A DNA stretch of 64,000 nucleotides from Stenotrophomonas sp. BIGb0135 (GTDB lineage: Bacteria; Pseudomonadota; Gammaproteobacteria; Xanthomonadales; Xanthomonadaceae): contig NZ_JANUDX010000006.1 of assembly GCF_024810105.1 (NCBI RefSeq), positions 124,001-188,000 of the forward strand, in the 5' to 3' direction. Below the pieces are notes generated by a model that saw only the letters and a program-made list of their open reading frames with translations, was not told the DNA's origin and searched no databases. The translations under genes and the position numbers were made by a program. Positions 1-7,642 of the stretch are shown here, in pieces. The first letter of the stretch is position 1, and each line of letters begins with the position of its first letter.

Positions 1-455
1 TGCGGGGTGAGCTGGGCCAAGCGTGCGGCGAGCAGCGCATCGGACTCCGAGCGTTCCGGGGCCATCGCCGGAAACCACACCCCGCCGTCCAGCACCGCCG
101 CGACCGCCTGGCCGATGGTCTCGGCCGGCGCCGACTTGGGGATGAACCCGGCCGCGCCGAACTGCTGGGCCCGGCGGATGACGCGCGGATGGTCGTTGGA
201 CGACACGATCACCACCGGGATGTCCGGATGCCCGCCGCGGACGTGCAGCAGTGAGGAGAAGCCGCGTGCACCGGGCATGGTCAAATCTAGCAGTACCAGC
301 TCGATCTCCGGATGCTGGTCCAGCGCCGCCTCCAGCGTGGACGCGCTGGCCACCTCCAGCACCTGCGCCTGCGGCAGCGACTGGCGCAGCGAATGCACCA
401 CGGCCGCGCGCAGCAGCGGATGGTCGTCGGCGATCAGGACGGTCAGTTCACTCAT
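1..455 (-). CDS. NarL/FixJ-type response regulator (3' end outside window)
   Basis: The visible 151 residues are a receiver domain: the paired acidic residues (IADDHPLL) lie near the N terminus, the phospho-acceptor Asp is in VLLDLTMPG, and the conserved Lys is in GFIPKSAP. The sequence after the receiver (about residue 125 on) reads like the linker that normally precedes a LuxR-type helix-turn-helix, but that domain lies beyond the window edge, so DNA binding is inferred from family. It starts 39 bases after the stop of the periplasmic binding protein gene on the same strand and could be the last gene of that signalling operon. No cognate NarX-like kinase is visible here. Confidence 0.85.
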   Translation of the reverse strand, partial: MSELTVLIADDHPLLRAAVVHSLRQSLPQAQVLEVASASTLEAALDQHPEIELVLLDLTMPGARGFSSLLHVRGGHPDIPVVIVSSNDHPRVIRRAQQFGAAGFIPKSAPAETIGQAVAAVLDGGVWFPAMAPERSESDALLAARLAQLTP

Positions 456-494
456 GCGGCCAATTGTAATGAGGTTGACGGCCAGCCGCCGCGG

Positions 495-1553
495 CTACCG
501 GCCTTGCTGGCGCATGCTGCCATTCCAGGCGTCCAGGAATTGCCGGCGCTTGAGCGCGTCCAGGTACACCAGCAGGCCCGGCCCCAGCTGGATCGGGCGG
601 TAACTGCGCTCGGGCGAGCGGCCGCGCTGCTGGCCCTGCGCCGGCAGGATCGGCATCAATCGCGCCTCGCGGGACAGCACCTGCTGGCCACGCGGCGAGA
701 GCAGGTAGTCCAGGAAGCGCCGCGCCTCCTCCGGGTGCCGGCTGCTGCGCGGGATCACCGCGGTGCGCAGCACCACCAGGGTGTAGTCCTCCGGCTCGAC
801 GATGCCCAGCGGCGCACCGGCTTCGATGCGCGCCTGCGCGTAGGAGCCCAGCACGTTGTAGACCAGCGACAGCTTGCCGCTGCTGACCTGGTCCAGCAGC
901 ACGCCGGTGCGCTCCTCCAGGTGCACGCCGTTGTCGCCGAGTGCGCCGAGCAGCGCGCCGGCCATGCTGCCGCGCTGGCCGTCCTGGGTGGCCAGCAGGT
1001 AGCCGACGCTGCTGCGCTCCACGTCGTAGGTGCCCACCCTGCCCTGCAGCGGTGCATCCGGCGCGCGCAGCAGCTCGAGCAGCTGGCGGCGCGTGCGCGG
1101 CACCCGCGCCGCTGGCAGCGTGCGGGTGTTGTAGACCATCGCCACCGGCTCGTAACTGATGCCGAAGGCCTCGTGCCGCCACTGCGCCCATGCCGGCAGC
1201 GCATCGGTCTGCGCCGAGCGGTGCGGCAGCGCGTGGCCGTCGTTGACCAGTTTGGTCTGCAGGTCCATGCCGCTGCTGATGAGCATGTCCGGCGCCTGCG
1301 CGCCGCCACGGTCACGCAGGTAGCGGGCGTAGATGTCCTGGGTGATGACGTCCTCGTACAGGATCTCGGTACCGGGATGCAGGCGCTGGTAATCGGCGAT
1401 CACCGTGGCGAACACCTCGATGTCGGTCGAGCCGTGGATGCGCAGCTGCGCCACCGGCGCGCCCTTGGCCGGGAAACGCTGCACGTCGCCCGGCGCTGCC
1501 AACGCGTTGCCGGCCGCCAGCACCAGCAGCAGCCACCACCCTCGTGTTTTCAT
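495..1553 (-). CDS. Periplasmic ABC-type solute-binding protein, orphan, coupled to sensor kinase
   Basis: A 352-residue protein with a clear signal peptide (cleavage likely after GNALA) followed by a two-lobe binding-protein fold of the iron/thiosulfate type (IHGSTDIEVFATVIADYQ, later PEEARRFLDYLLSPRGQ). Its ATG overlaps the TGA of the upstream histidine kinase gene by four bases, so the two are translationally coupled. No ABC permease or ATPase gene lies nearby, and it is not a TctC/Bug-type tricarboxylate protein. That context suggests it presents a ligand to the kinase or scavenges for the neighbouring citrate system; this is inference. The ligand cannot be read from sequence. Confidence 0.85.
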   Translation of the reverse strand: MKTRGWWLLLVLAAGNALAAPGDVQRFPAKGAPVAQLRIHGSTDIEVFATVIADYQRLHPGTEILYEDVITQDIYARYLRDRGGAQAPDMLISSGMDLQTKLVNDGHALPHRSAQTDALPAWAQWRHEAFGISYEPVAMVYNTRTLPAARVPRTRRQLLELLRAPDAPLQGRVGTYDVERSSVGYLLATQDGQRGSMAGALLGALGDNGVHLEERTGVLLDQVSSGKLSLVYNVLGSYAQARIEAGAPLGIVEPEDYTLVVLRTAVIPRSSRHPEEARRFLDYLLSPRGQQVLSREARLMPILPAQGQQRGRSPERSYRPIQLGPGLLVYLDALKRRQFLDAWNGSMRQQGR

Positions 1554-2932
1554 GGATGCATCCTCGGCAGGCGGATGGTGGCCACCAGGCCACCGCCCAC
1601 CCGGTTGCTCAGGTCGATCTGGCCGCCATGGCCATCCACCACCCGCTTGACGATCGCCAGGCCCAGCCCGGCGCCGCCGGCCGCCGCCCCCTCGCCGCGC
1701 GCGAAGCGCTCGAACACCCGCTCGGCGTCGGCCGCGGCGATGCCCGGGCCGTGGTCGGCGATGGTGAGCACGCAGTGCTGCGCTTCTTCGGTGAGCGCCA
1801 CCTGCAGCGTACCGTCGCCACCGTACTTGATGGCGTTGTCGATCAGGTTCTTGATCGCCTCGCGCAGCAGCAGCGCGTCACCGCGCACCCAGGCCGCCTG
1901 CGCGCTCACCGCCAGCTGCACGCGCGGGGCCGGCAGTGCCTGCGGCAGCGCTTCGTGCAGCGCCTGGTGCACCGTCTCGGCCAGGTCGACCGGGCCGAAA
2001 TGCTGCAGGTTGGCGCGGTGGATCACGCTGGCATCGCTGAGCAGCTGGTTGAGCAGGCGGCTCATGTGAGTGGCATTGCGCTCGATGGCATGCAGGCTGC
2101 GGCGCATGTCCTCGGGATCTTCCTCGTCCAGCGCCAGCTGCGCCTGCGCGCGCAGCGCCGCCAGCGGCGTGCGCATCTGGTGCGCGGCCTCGGCCATGAA
2201 CGCGCGCAGGGTCTCGTTGCTGCTCTGCAACCGGCCCATGAAGTGGTTCAACGCGCCGACCATCTTGTCCATCTCGCGTGGCACGCTGGCATCGAGCGGC
2301 TTCAGGTCGGACGGCTCGCGCCGCGCCAGGTCGCGCTCCATGCGCACCAGCGGGCGCAGGGCTCGATGCACGCCGAGCCCCACCAGGGCCAGCGAGAGCA
2401 GCGACAGCACGGCGATGGCCAGCAGTGCGCGGGTCACCATGTCCTGCGCCAGTGCTTCGCGCGCACGCCGGGTCTGCCCGACCTGCACGCGCACCTCGCC
2501 TTGTGCCGAGGGCGAGGACACGCGCCGCGACACCACCACGAAGCGCACCTGCTCGCCGCTGTAGGGGGCGTCGAACAGCTGCGGGCGGTCGCTGGGCGGA
2601 TGCGGCGGCGCCGGGAGGTCGGCGTAGCCGGTGACGGTGGCGTCGCGTGCGTCGGAGACGCGGTAAAACACGCGATCCTCCGGGGCCATCGCCAGCAGGT
2701 CCAGCGCGGCATACGGCAGGTCCACCTGCCATTGCGCCTCCACCAGGGCCACCGAGTCGATGATCGACAGCGCCGAAGACACCAGCAGGTGATCGTAGGA
2801 ACGGTTGGCCGCGCGCTGGCCGTAATCGCGTGCGCCGAACAGCAGGGCGACGGCGAACAGGGCGAGGAACGCGCCCAGGTACAGCCACAGGGTGTGCCGG
2901 ATCGAGCCGGAGGTGCGCGGGTCAGTCGCCAT
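1550..2932 (-). CDS. TctE-like sensor histidine kinase
   Basis: Inner-membrane sensor of about 460 residues. An N-terminal transmembrane segment (LWLYLGAFLALFAVALLF) and a second one around residue 170 flank a periplasmic sensor region of about 130 residues. A HAMP-like stretch follows, then the H-box with the phospho-acceptor His (EAAHQMRTPLAALR), the N-box (NLIDNAIKYGG), the G1 box (ADHGPGI) and the G2 box (GAGLGLAIVKRVV). All catalytic motifs are present. The ATG overlaps the end of the response regulator gene by 11 bases and the stop overlaps the binding protein start by four. By position next to a citrate transporter and porin, and by architecture, it resembles TctE of tricarboxylate systems. 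The signal it senses is inferred to be citrate or a related acid. Confidence 0.93.
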   Translation of the reverse strand: MATDPRTSGSIRHTLWLYLGAFLALFAVALLFGARDYGQRAANRSYDHLLVSSALSIIDSVALVEAQWQVDLPYAALDLLAMAPEDRVFYRVSDARDATVTGYADLPAPPHPPSDRPQLFDAPYSGEQVRFVVVSRRVSSPSAQGEVRVQVGQTRRAREALAQDMVTRALLAIAVLSLLSLALVGLGVHRALRPLVRMERDLARREPSDLKPLDASVPREMDKMVGALNHFMGRLQSSNETLRAFMAEAAHQMRTPLAALRAQAQLALDEEDPEDMRRSLHAIERNATHMSRLLNQLLSDASVIHRANLQHFGPVDLAETVHQALHEALPQALPAPRVQLAVSAQAAWVRGDALLLREAIKNLIDNAIKYGGDGTLQVALTEEAQHCVLTIADHGPGIAAADAERVFERFARGEGAAAGGAGLGLAIVKRVVDGHGGQIDLSNRVGGGLVATIRLPRMHP

Positions 2933-3620
2933 CGGCCGCAGCGCCGGCGGGGTCTTCGATGGCCTCCAGCAGGTAGCCGCTGCCGCGCACGGTGACGATC
3001 CGCAGCGGCGCCCCGGCCAGCTTGCGGCGCAGCCGCCCCACGTACAGCTCGATCGCATTGGGGCCGGCCTCGTCATCGAAGCCAAACAAGCCATTGCCGA
3101 TCTCGTCCTTGCCGACCACCTGGCCGAGCCGGCCCATCAGGATTTCCAGCAGCCGGTACTCGCGGTTGGGCAGCTCGATCGGCTGGCCCCCCAGGCTCAC
3201 CCGGTGCGAGGCGTTGTCGAACTGGAACGTGCCGATCTGCACCACTTCGCTGGCCTGGCCACGGGTGCGCCGCAGCAGCACCCGGCAGCGTGCTTCGAGC
3301 TCGCGGAAGTCGAACGGCTTGCCCAGGTAGTCATCGGCGCCCACGTCCAGCGCCTGCACGCGGTCTTCGATGCCGTCACGCGCGGTCAGCATCAGCACCG
3401 GGGTGCTGTCGCCGCGCTCGCGCATGCCGGCCAGCACGCGCAGGCCATCGAGCTTGGGCAGGCCGATGTCCAGCACCACCAGGTCGAAGCTCTGGTAGCG
3501 CAGCACGCTGGCCGCGGCCAGCCCGTCGCGCTGCCAGTCCACCGCGTGGCCACTGCGGCGCATGCGGCGGACGATGGCATCGGCCAGGTCCGGATTGTCT
3601 TCCACCAACAGCAGGCGCAT
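2922..3620 (-). CDS. OmpR/TctD-family response regulator
   Basis: A 232-residue regulator: receiver domain (acidic pair in LLVEDNPDLADA, phospho-Asp in VVLDIGLPKLDG, Thr in MLTARD, Lys in YLGKPFDF) followed by a winged-helix OmpR DNA-binding domain (IELPNREYRLLEILM, YVGRLRRKL, VTVRGSGYLLE). It is the first gene of the minus-strand operon and overlaps the kinase gene. It is divergent from the porin gene across a 185-base spacer, the usual arrangement for TctD acting on a tricarboxylate uptake operon. Control of the porin/citrate operon is therefore likely but inferred. Confidence 0.93.
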   Translation of the reverse strand: MRLLLVEDNPDLADAIVRRMRRSGHAVDWQRDGLAAASVLRYQSFDLVVLDIGLPKLDGLRVLAGMRERGDSTPVLMLTARDGIEDRVQALDVGADDYLGKPFDFRELEARCRVLLRRTRGQASEVVQIGTFQFDNASHRVSLGGQPIELPNREYRLLEILMGRLGQVVGKDEIGNGLFGFDDEAGPNAIELYVGRLRRKLAGAPLRIVTVRGSGYLLEAIEDPAGAAADGD

Positions 3621-3805
3621 CGGGCAGGGATCGTCGAAGGTGCACGAATGCTAGCGCGAGCGGCCGCCCTCGTGGGCTTCGCTGCAGTGCACAAACCCCC
3701 GACAGGTGGATGACAGCTTCCCGGCACTAGGCTGCGCCATCGCACCGCAGTCCCCTGCGCTGCCATTGACGACACCACTGCACGAACGAGTACCTGGGAG
3801 GGTCC
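3621..3805. promoter_or_regulatory. Divergent control region between regulator and citrate-uptake operons
   Basis: This 185-base spacer separates the divergent OmpR-type regulator operon and the porin/citrate transporter operon, so it must contain both promoters. I see a good ribosome binding site (GGGAGG, about 3797-3802) for the porin GTG start, but no convincing direct or inverted repeat to name as a regulator site. Confidence 0.4.
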
Positions 3806-4990
3806 GTGGAACTGAACGCAACCCGCTGGCGCACGCCGGCCGCCTGCACCCTGCTGATGCTGGCCGCGCCGCTCTGGGCCGCTGACGCCGGCGAGGACGA
3901 CCGTCCGGTCACCGCCACGCTCGGCGGCCGCCTGCACCTGGACTTCGCCGATTTCGACAACGACGGCCGCGGCACGCCGAACAAGGATGACACCGAGATC
4001 CGCCGTGCCTGGGTGGACGTGTCGGGCAGGTTCTTTGTGGTCGACTACAAGCTGGAAGCGGACTTCTCCGGCGATCGGGTCGAGGCCAAGGACGTGTTCG
4101 TCAGCCGCAGCTTCGGCGATGCCGGCAAGCTCACCGTGGGCCAGTTCAAGCAGTTCTTCTCGCTGGACGACCGCACCAGTTCCAACTACGGCACCTTCCT
4201 GGAGCGCGGCAATGCCGGCACCACGCTGGCGCCGCTGTACCGCCTCGGCGCCTCCTGGCAGGCCGCCCGCGGCGACATGACCTGGGCCGCCAGCGCCTAC
4301 AGCCTGGAAAGCATCGATGCCTGGCAGGTCAAGGGCCGCGCCGCCGGCGGCCGTGCCACCTGGGCACCGGGCGCCACCGCCGGCGACGTGCTGCACCTGG
4401 GCCTGTCGCTGGCGCATGAGCGCTACGACACTCCAGGCGCCAATGGCGTGCCGGGGCTGAAGATCCGGCCGCGCCCCGCCGGCCACCTGTCCGACAACAG
4501 CCGCCTGACCCTGGTCGATTTCTCGGCCGGGCGCGACACCGACGTCAACAAGTGGTCGCTGGAGTACGCGCAGGTGCGCGGGCCGCTGTCCTGGCAGGGC
4601 GAGTTCAGCGGCGCCACCTTCGACGACGGCAGCCAGCGCGGCAAGGTGCTGGCCGGCTACGGGCTGGTGAGCTGGTTCGTCACCGGCGAGTCGCGCGTGT
4701 ACGACCGCAAGACCGGCCGCTTCGGCCGGGTCAAGGATTTCCAGCACAAGGCCGGCGCCGTCGAAGTGGCACTGCGCTACGACCAGATGCGCGGCGACCA
4801 GCACCTGATCGGCCAGCCGGACCTGCGCGATGCGCAGACCCAGGCCTGGACGCTGGGTGGCAACTGGTACATGCGCGAGAACCTGCGCTTCATGCTCAAC
4901 CTGATCGAGAGCCGCAACCGCGACCGCCTGGCCGCGGCCAACCTGGACCGCACCCGTGCGGTGACCGGCCGCCTGCAGTTCGATTTCTGA
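3806..4990 (+). CDS. OprP/OprO-type outer-membrane porin
   Basis: A 394-residue outer-membrane protein starting at GTG with a GGGAGG Shine-Dalgarno. A signal peptide (leucine/alanine core, cleavage near LWAADA) is followed by a beta-barrel of the phosphate-selective porin family: LHLDFADFDNDGRG, AWVDVSGRFFVVDYKLEADF, FVSRSFG, VGQFKQFFSLDDRTSSN and a C-terminal aromatic residue (GRLQFDF). Alternating hydrophobic strands continue through the whole length. Thirty-seven bases separate it from the citrate transporter, so the pair is probably one transcript; the porin would admit citrate or metal-citrate to the periplasm. The OprP name is a family label; phosphate selectivity is not implied. Confidence 0.88.
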   Translation: MELNATRWRTPAACTLLMLAAPLWAADAGEDDRPVTATLGGRLHLDFADFDNDGRGTPNKDDTEIRRAWVDVSGRFFVVDYKLEADFSGDRVEAKDVFVSRSFGDAGKLTVGQFKQFFSLDDRTSSNYGTFLERGNAGTTLAPLYRLGASWQAARGDMTWAASAYSLESIDAWQVKGRAAGGRATWAPGATAGDVLHLGLSLAHERYDTPGANGVPGLKIRPRPAGHLSDNSRLTLVDFSAGRDTDVNKWSLEYAQVRGPLSWQGEFSGATFDDGSQRGKVLAGYGLVSWFVTGESRVYDRKTGRFGRVKDFQHKAGAVEVALRYDQMRGDQHLIGQPDLRDAQTQAWTLGGNWYMRENLRFMLNLIESRNRDRLAAANLDRTRAVTGRLQFDF

Positions 4991-5027
4991 GCCTTCCCTT
5001 CCGCACTACCCCTCCTGGAGTCTGCAG

Positions 5028-6359
5028 ATGATGCTGAGCATCCTCGGCTTTGGCATGGTCATTACATTCATGTACTTGATCATGAGCAAGCGGCTGTCGC
5101 CGCTGGTCGCCCTCATCACCATTCCGATCATCTTCGCGCTGTTCGGCGGCTTCGGCGCCGACATCGACGAGATGATGCTGGAGGGCATCAAGAAGATCGC
5201 GCCCACCGGCGTGATGCTGATGTTCGCCATCCTGTACTTCGGGGTGATGATCGATGCGGGTCTGTTCGATCCGCTGGTGCGGATCATCCTGCGCTTCGTC
5301 AAGGGCGACCCGATGAAGATCGTGCTGGGCACCGCGATCCTGGCGATGCTGATCTCCCTCGACGGCGATGGCTCGACCACCTACATGATCACGGTGTCGG
5401 CGATGCTGCCGCTGTACCAGCGGCTGGGCATGAACGCGTTGAACATGACCTGCGTGACCATCCTCGCCGGCGGCGTGATGAACCTCACCCCGTGGGGCGG
5501 GCCGACCGCGCGCGCGGCCACCGCACTGCACGTGGACCCGGCCGACGTGTTCGTGCCGCTGATCCCCTCGATGGTGATCGCCTGCGCCGGCGTGCTGCTG
5601 CTGGCGTGGTACCTGGGCATGAAGGAGCGCCGCCGGTTGGGCGTGGTGAGCCTGCCCGAGGGCGGCAGCTGGATGGACAACAGCGTGTCCGACGACGGCA
5701 ATGCACTGCCCACCGTGGAAGACGCCGAGGACATCAAGCGCCCCAGGCTGCTGTGGGTGAACCTGGTGCTGACGCTGGCGCTGATGACCGCACTGATCAT
5801 GGGCGTGCTGCCGATGCCGGTGCTGTTCATGGTGGGCTTCGCGATGGCGCTGGTGATCAACTACCCCAACCTGGCCGAGCAGCGCCGCCGCGTGGTCAAC
5901 CACGCCGGCAACGTGCTGTCGGTGGTGGCGCTGATCTTCGCCGCCGGCATCTTCACCGGCATCCTCAACAACACCGGGATGGTGGAGGCGATGTCGCACA
6001 GCTTCCTGGCGATCATCCCCGACAGTTGGGGCCCGTACCTGGCGGTGATCACCGCGATCGCCTCGATGCCGTTCACCTTCTTCATGTCCAACGACGCCTT
6101 CTACTTCGGCGTGCTGCCGATCCTGTCCGAGGCGGCCGGCAACTACGGCATCACTCCGGTGGAGATGGCCCGCGCCTCGCTGGCCGGGCAGCCGGTGCAC
6201 CTGCTCAGCCCGCTGGTGCCGTCCACCTACCTGCTGGTGGGCCTGGCCAAGGTCGAGTTCGCCGACCACCAGAAGTTCACGCTGAAGTGGGCCATCGCCA
6301 TTTCGATGCTGTTGATGCTCGGCGGCCTGCTGTTCGGCCTGTACCCGCTTGCGTCCTGA
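5028..6359 (+). CDS. CitMHS-family citrate transporter
   Basis: An inner-membrane secondary transporter of 443 residues with about 12 hydrophobic segments. Family signatures are visible: the N-terminal GFGMVITFMYLIMSKRLSP, the substrate-region loop LDGDGSTTYMITVSAMLPLY, the second motif GGVMNLTPWGGPTARAA, and MSNDAFYFGVLPIL in the C-terminal half. CitMHS proteins import citrate complexed with a divalent metal in symport with protons. The start follows a CTGGAG ribosome site. It sits between the porin and an SDR gene, downstream of a TctD-like regulator, as in citrate loci of Xanthomonas. The preferred metal cannot be determined from the sequence. Confidence 0.93.
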   Translation: MMLSILGFGMVITFMYLIMSKRLSPLVALITIPIIFALFGGFGADIDEMMLEGIKKIAPTGVMLMFAILYFGVMIDAGLFDPLVRIILRFVKGDPMKIVLGTAILAMLISLDGDGSTTYMITVSAMLPLYQRLGMNALNMTCVTILAGGVMNLTPWGGPTARAATALHVDPADVFVPLIPSMVIACAGVLLLAWYLGMKERRRLGVVSLPEGGSWMDNSVSDDGNALPTVEDAEDIKRPRLLWVNLVLTLALMTALIMGVLPMPVLFMVGFAMALVINYPNLAEQRRRVVNHAGNVLSVVALIFAAGIFTGILNNTGMVEAMSHSFLAIIPDSWGPYLAVITAIASMPFTFFMSNDAFYFGVLPILSEAAGNYGITPVEMARASLAGQPVHLLSPLVPSTYLLVGLAKVEFADHQKFTLKWAIAISMLLMLGGLLFGLYPLAS

Positions 6360-6384
6360 TCCGCCTACCAAGGAGCGTTCTGCA

Positions 6385-7125
6385 ATGACTCTTCGCATCG
6401 CCTACGTCACCAGCGGGATGGGCAGTGTTGGCACCGCCATCTGCCAGAAGCTGGCCCGCAACGGCCACACCGTAGTGGCCGGTTGCGCCCCGAACTCCCC
6501 GCGCAAGGCCGGCTGGCTGCGCGAACAGCGCGAGCTGGGCTTCGACTTCATCGCCTCGGAGGGCAACGCCGCGGACTGGTCGTCCACGGTGGCCGCCTTC
6601 GCCAAGGTCAAGGCCGAGGTCGGCGAGATCGACGTGCTGGTCAACAATGCCGGCGGCAGCCGCGACGTGCTGTTCCGGCAGATGAGCCCGGACGACTGGA
6701 ACGCGGTGATGGGCTCGAACCTGCACGCGCTGTTCAACATCACCAAGCAGGTCATCGACGGCATGGCCGCGCGCGGCTGGGGCCGGATCGTGAACATCGG
6801 CTCGGTCAGCGCGCACAAGGGCCAGATCGGCCAGGTCAATTTCGCCACCGCCAAGGCGGCGATGCACGGCTTCAGCCGGGCGCTGGCCAATGAGGTGGCC
6901 ACGCGCGGGGTGACGGTCAATACGATTTCGCCGGGCTACATCGCCAGCCAGTCGATCAGCAGCTTCCCGCCGGACGTCCTGGACCGGCTGGCCGGCTCGG
7001 TGCCGATCCGCCGGCTGGGCAAGCCGGAGGAAGTGGCGAGTCTGTGCGCGTGGCTGGCGTCGGATGACGCGGCCTACGTGACCGGTGCCGATTACGCGGT
7101 GAACGGTGGGTTGCACATGTTCTGA
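6385..7125 (+). CDS. PhaB/FabG-like short-chain dehydrogenase with altered catalytic Tyr
   Basis: A 246-residue SDR most like acetoacetyl-CoA reductase (TAICQKLARNG, NNAGGSRDVLF, QIGQVNFATAKAAMHGF, NTISPGYIA). Key positions are altered. The catalytic Tyr of Y-x-x-x-K is Phe153 (codon TTC at 6841), with Lys157 and Ser140 kept, and the glycine-rich cofactor loop reads TSGMGSVG where TGxxxGxG is usual. It starts 25 bases after the citrate transporter with an AGGAG site, so it is the last gene of that operon. An acetoacetyl-CoA reductase role would be the routine call, but the loss of Tyr makes normal catalysis doubtful; a binding or regulatory role is possible. Confidence 0.85.
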   Translation: MTLRIAYVTSGMGSVGTAICQKLARNGHTVVAGCAPNSPRKAGWLREQRELGFDFIASEGNAADWSSTVAAFAKVKAEVGEIDVLVNNAGGSRDVLFRQMSPDDWNAVMGSNLHALFNITKQVIDGMAARGWGRIVNIGSVSAHKGQIGQVNFATAKAAMHGFSRALANEVATRGVTVNTISPGYIASQSISSFPPDVLDRLAGSVPIRRLGKPEEVASLCAWLASDDAAYVTGADYAVNGGLHMF

Positions 7126-7159
7126 CCTTGGCGCGTCCTGCTGTGACGCGCGACCTCCC

Positions 7160-7204
7160 CCACGAGGTGAGCTGCGGCGCTGCGAGGCGTCGTGGCTTTT
7201 TTTT
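7160..7204 (+). terminator. Possible Rho-independent terminator after SDR gene
   Basis: CCACGA (7160-7165) pairs with TCGTGG (7190-7195) and is followed by C and eight T residues (7197-7204). The loop is long (24 bases) but GC-rich, so this is a moderate terminator candidate for the citrate operon. Confidence 0.45.
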
Positions 7205-7239
7205 GGGTGTCAGTGTCGAGCGAATGCCTGCGAGTGCCT

Positions 7240-7362
7240 GTGCCTGGCCGCGGTGTGCAGCGTCGCGGGACACGCTGCAAGTACATCCCTGTAAGCTCGC
7301 GTGTGCCATCCATGGCACACGACAGTCCGCGACGCTGCATCCCCGCCCTGGACAGTTGGTCG
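7240..7362 (+). repeat. Structured palindromic element, family 1, copy a
   Basis: An outer stem (left arm 7252-7271, right arm about 7325-7344; 11 consecutive perfect pairs at GCAGCGTCGCG) encloses two small hairpins: TACA/TGTA around TCCC, and TGTGCCA/TGGCACA around TC. The core begins GGGACACGCTGCAAG. A TGGACAGTTGG tail follows the right arm. The same core, with different arms, recurs at 7451-7570 (opposite strand) and 18655-18785. Confidence 0.8.
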
Positions 7363-7450
7363 GCGGCCTTGGCTGGAACAGAACCGTGCAGAGCAACCAG
7401 CGGCGCCCAACGCGCCGCACTGCATCCCGCGTTCCTGTTGAGCACCCGCA

Positions 7451-7570
7451 CACTGTCAAGGTCGGGTACGGGTGGGGTGGCGGGACCGTCATGCGCCATG
7501 GATGGCGCATGCGAGCCTACATGGACGTACTTGCGGCGTGTCCCGACACCCCACCCGTACCCGACCAAAC
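7451..7570 (-). repeat. Structured palindromic element, family 1, copy b
   Basis: A perfect 20-base inverted repeat (7460-7479 with 7547-7566), extending to 27 bases with one mismatch. Read on the minus strand, the core GGGACACGCCGCAAGTAC is followed by a TACGTCCATGTA hairpin and an ATGCGCCATCCATGGCGCAT hairpin. The arms are unrelated in sequence to those of copy a, about 90 bases away in opposite orientation, while the core is nearly the same. The element lies between the SDR gene and the 3' end of the TonB receptor gene and could terminate both. Confidence 0.85.
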
Positions 7571-7642
7571 CAGCAGCCCCGGCACGCGAGATGCTGTTGA
7601 TGTTGCTCTTACGCTTTACGCTTCTCTCTTCGACCCACCCGA

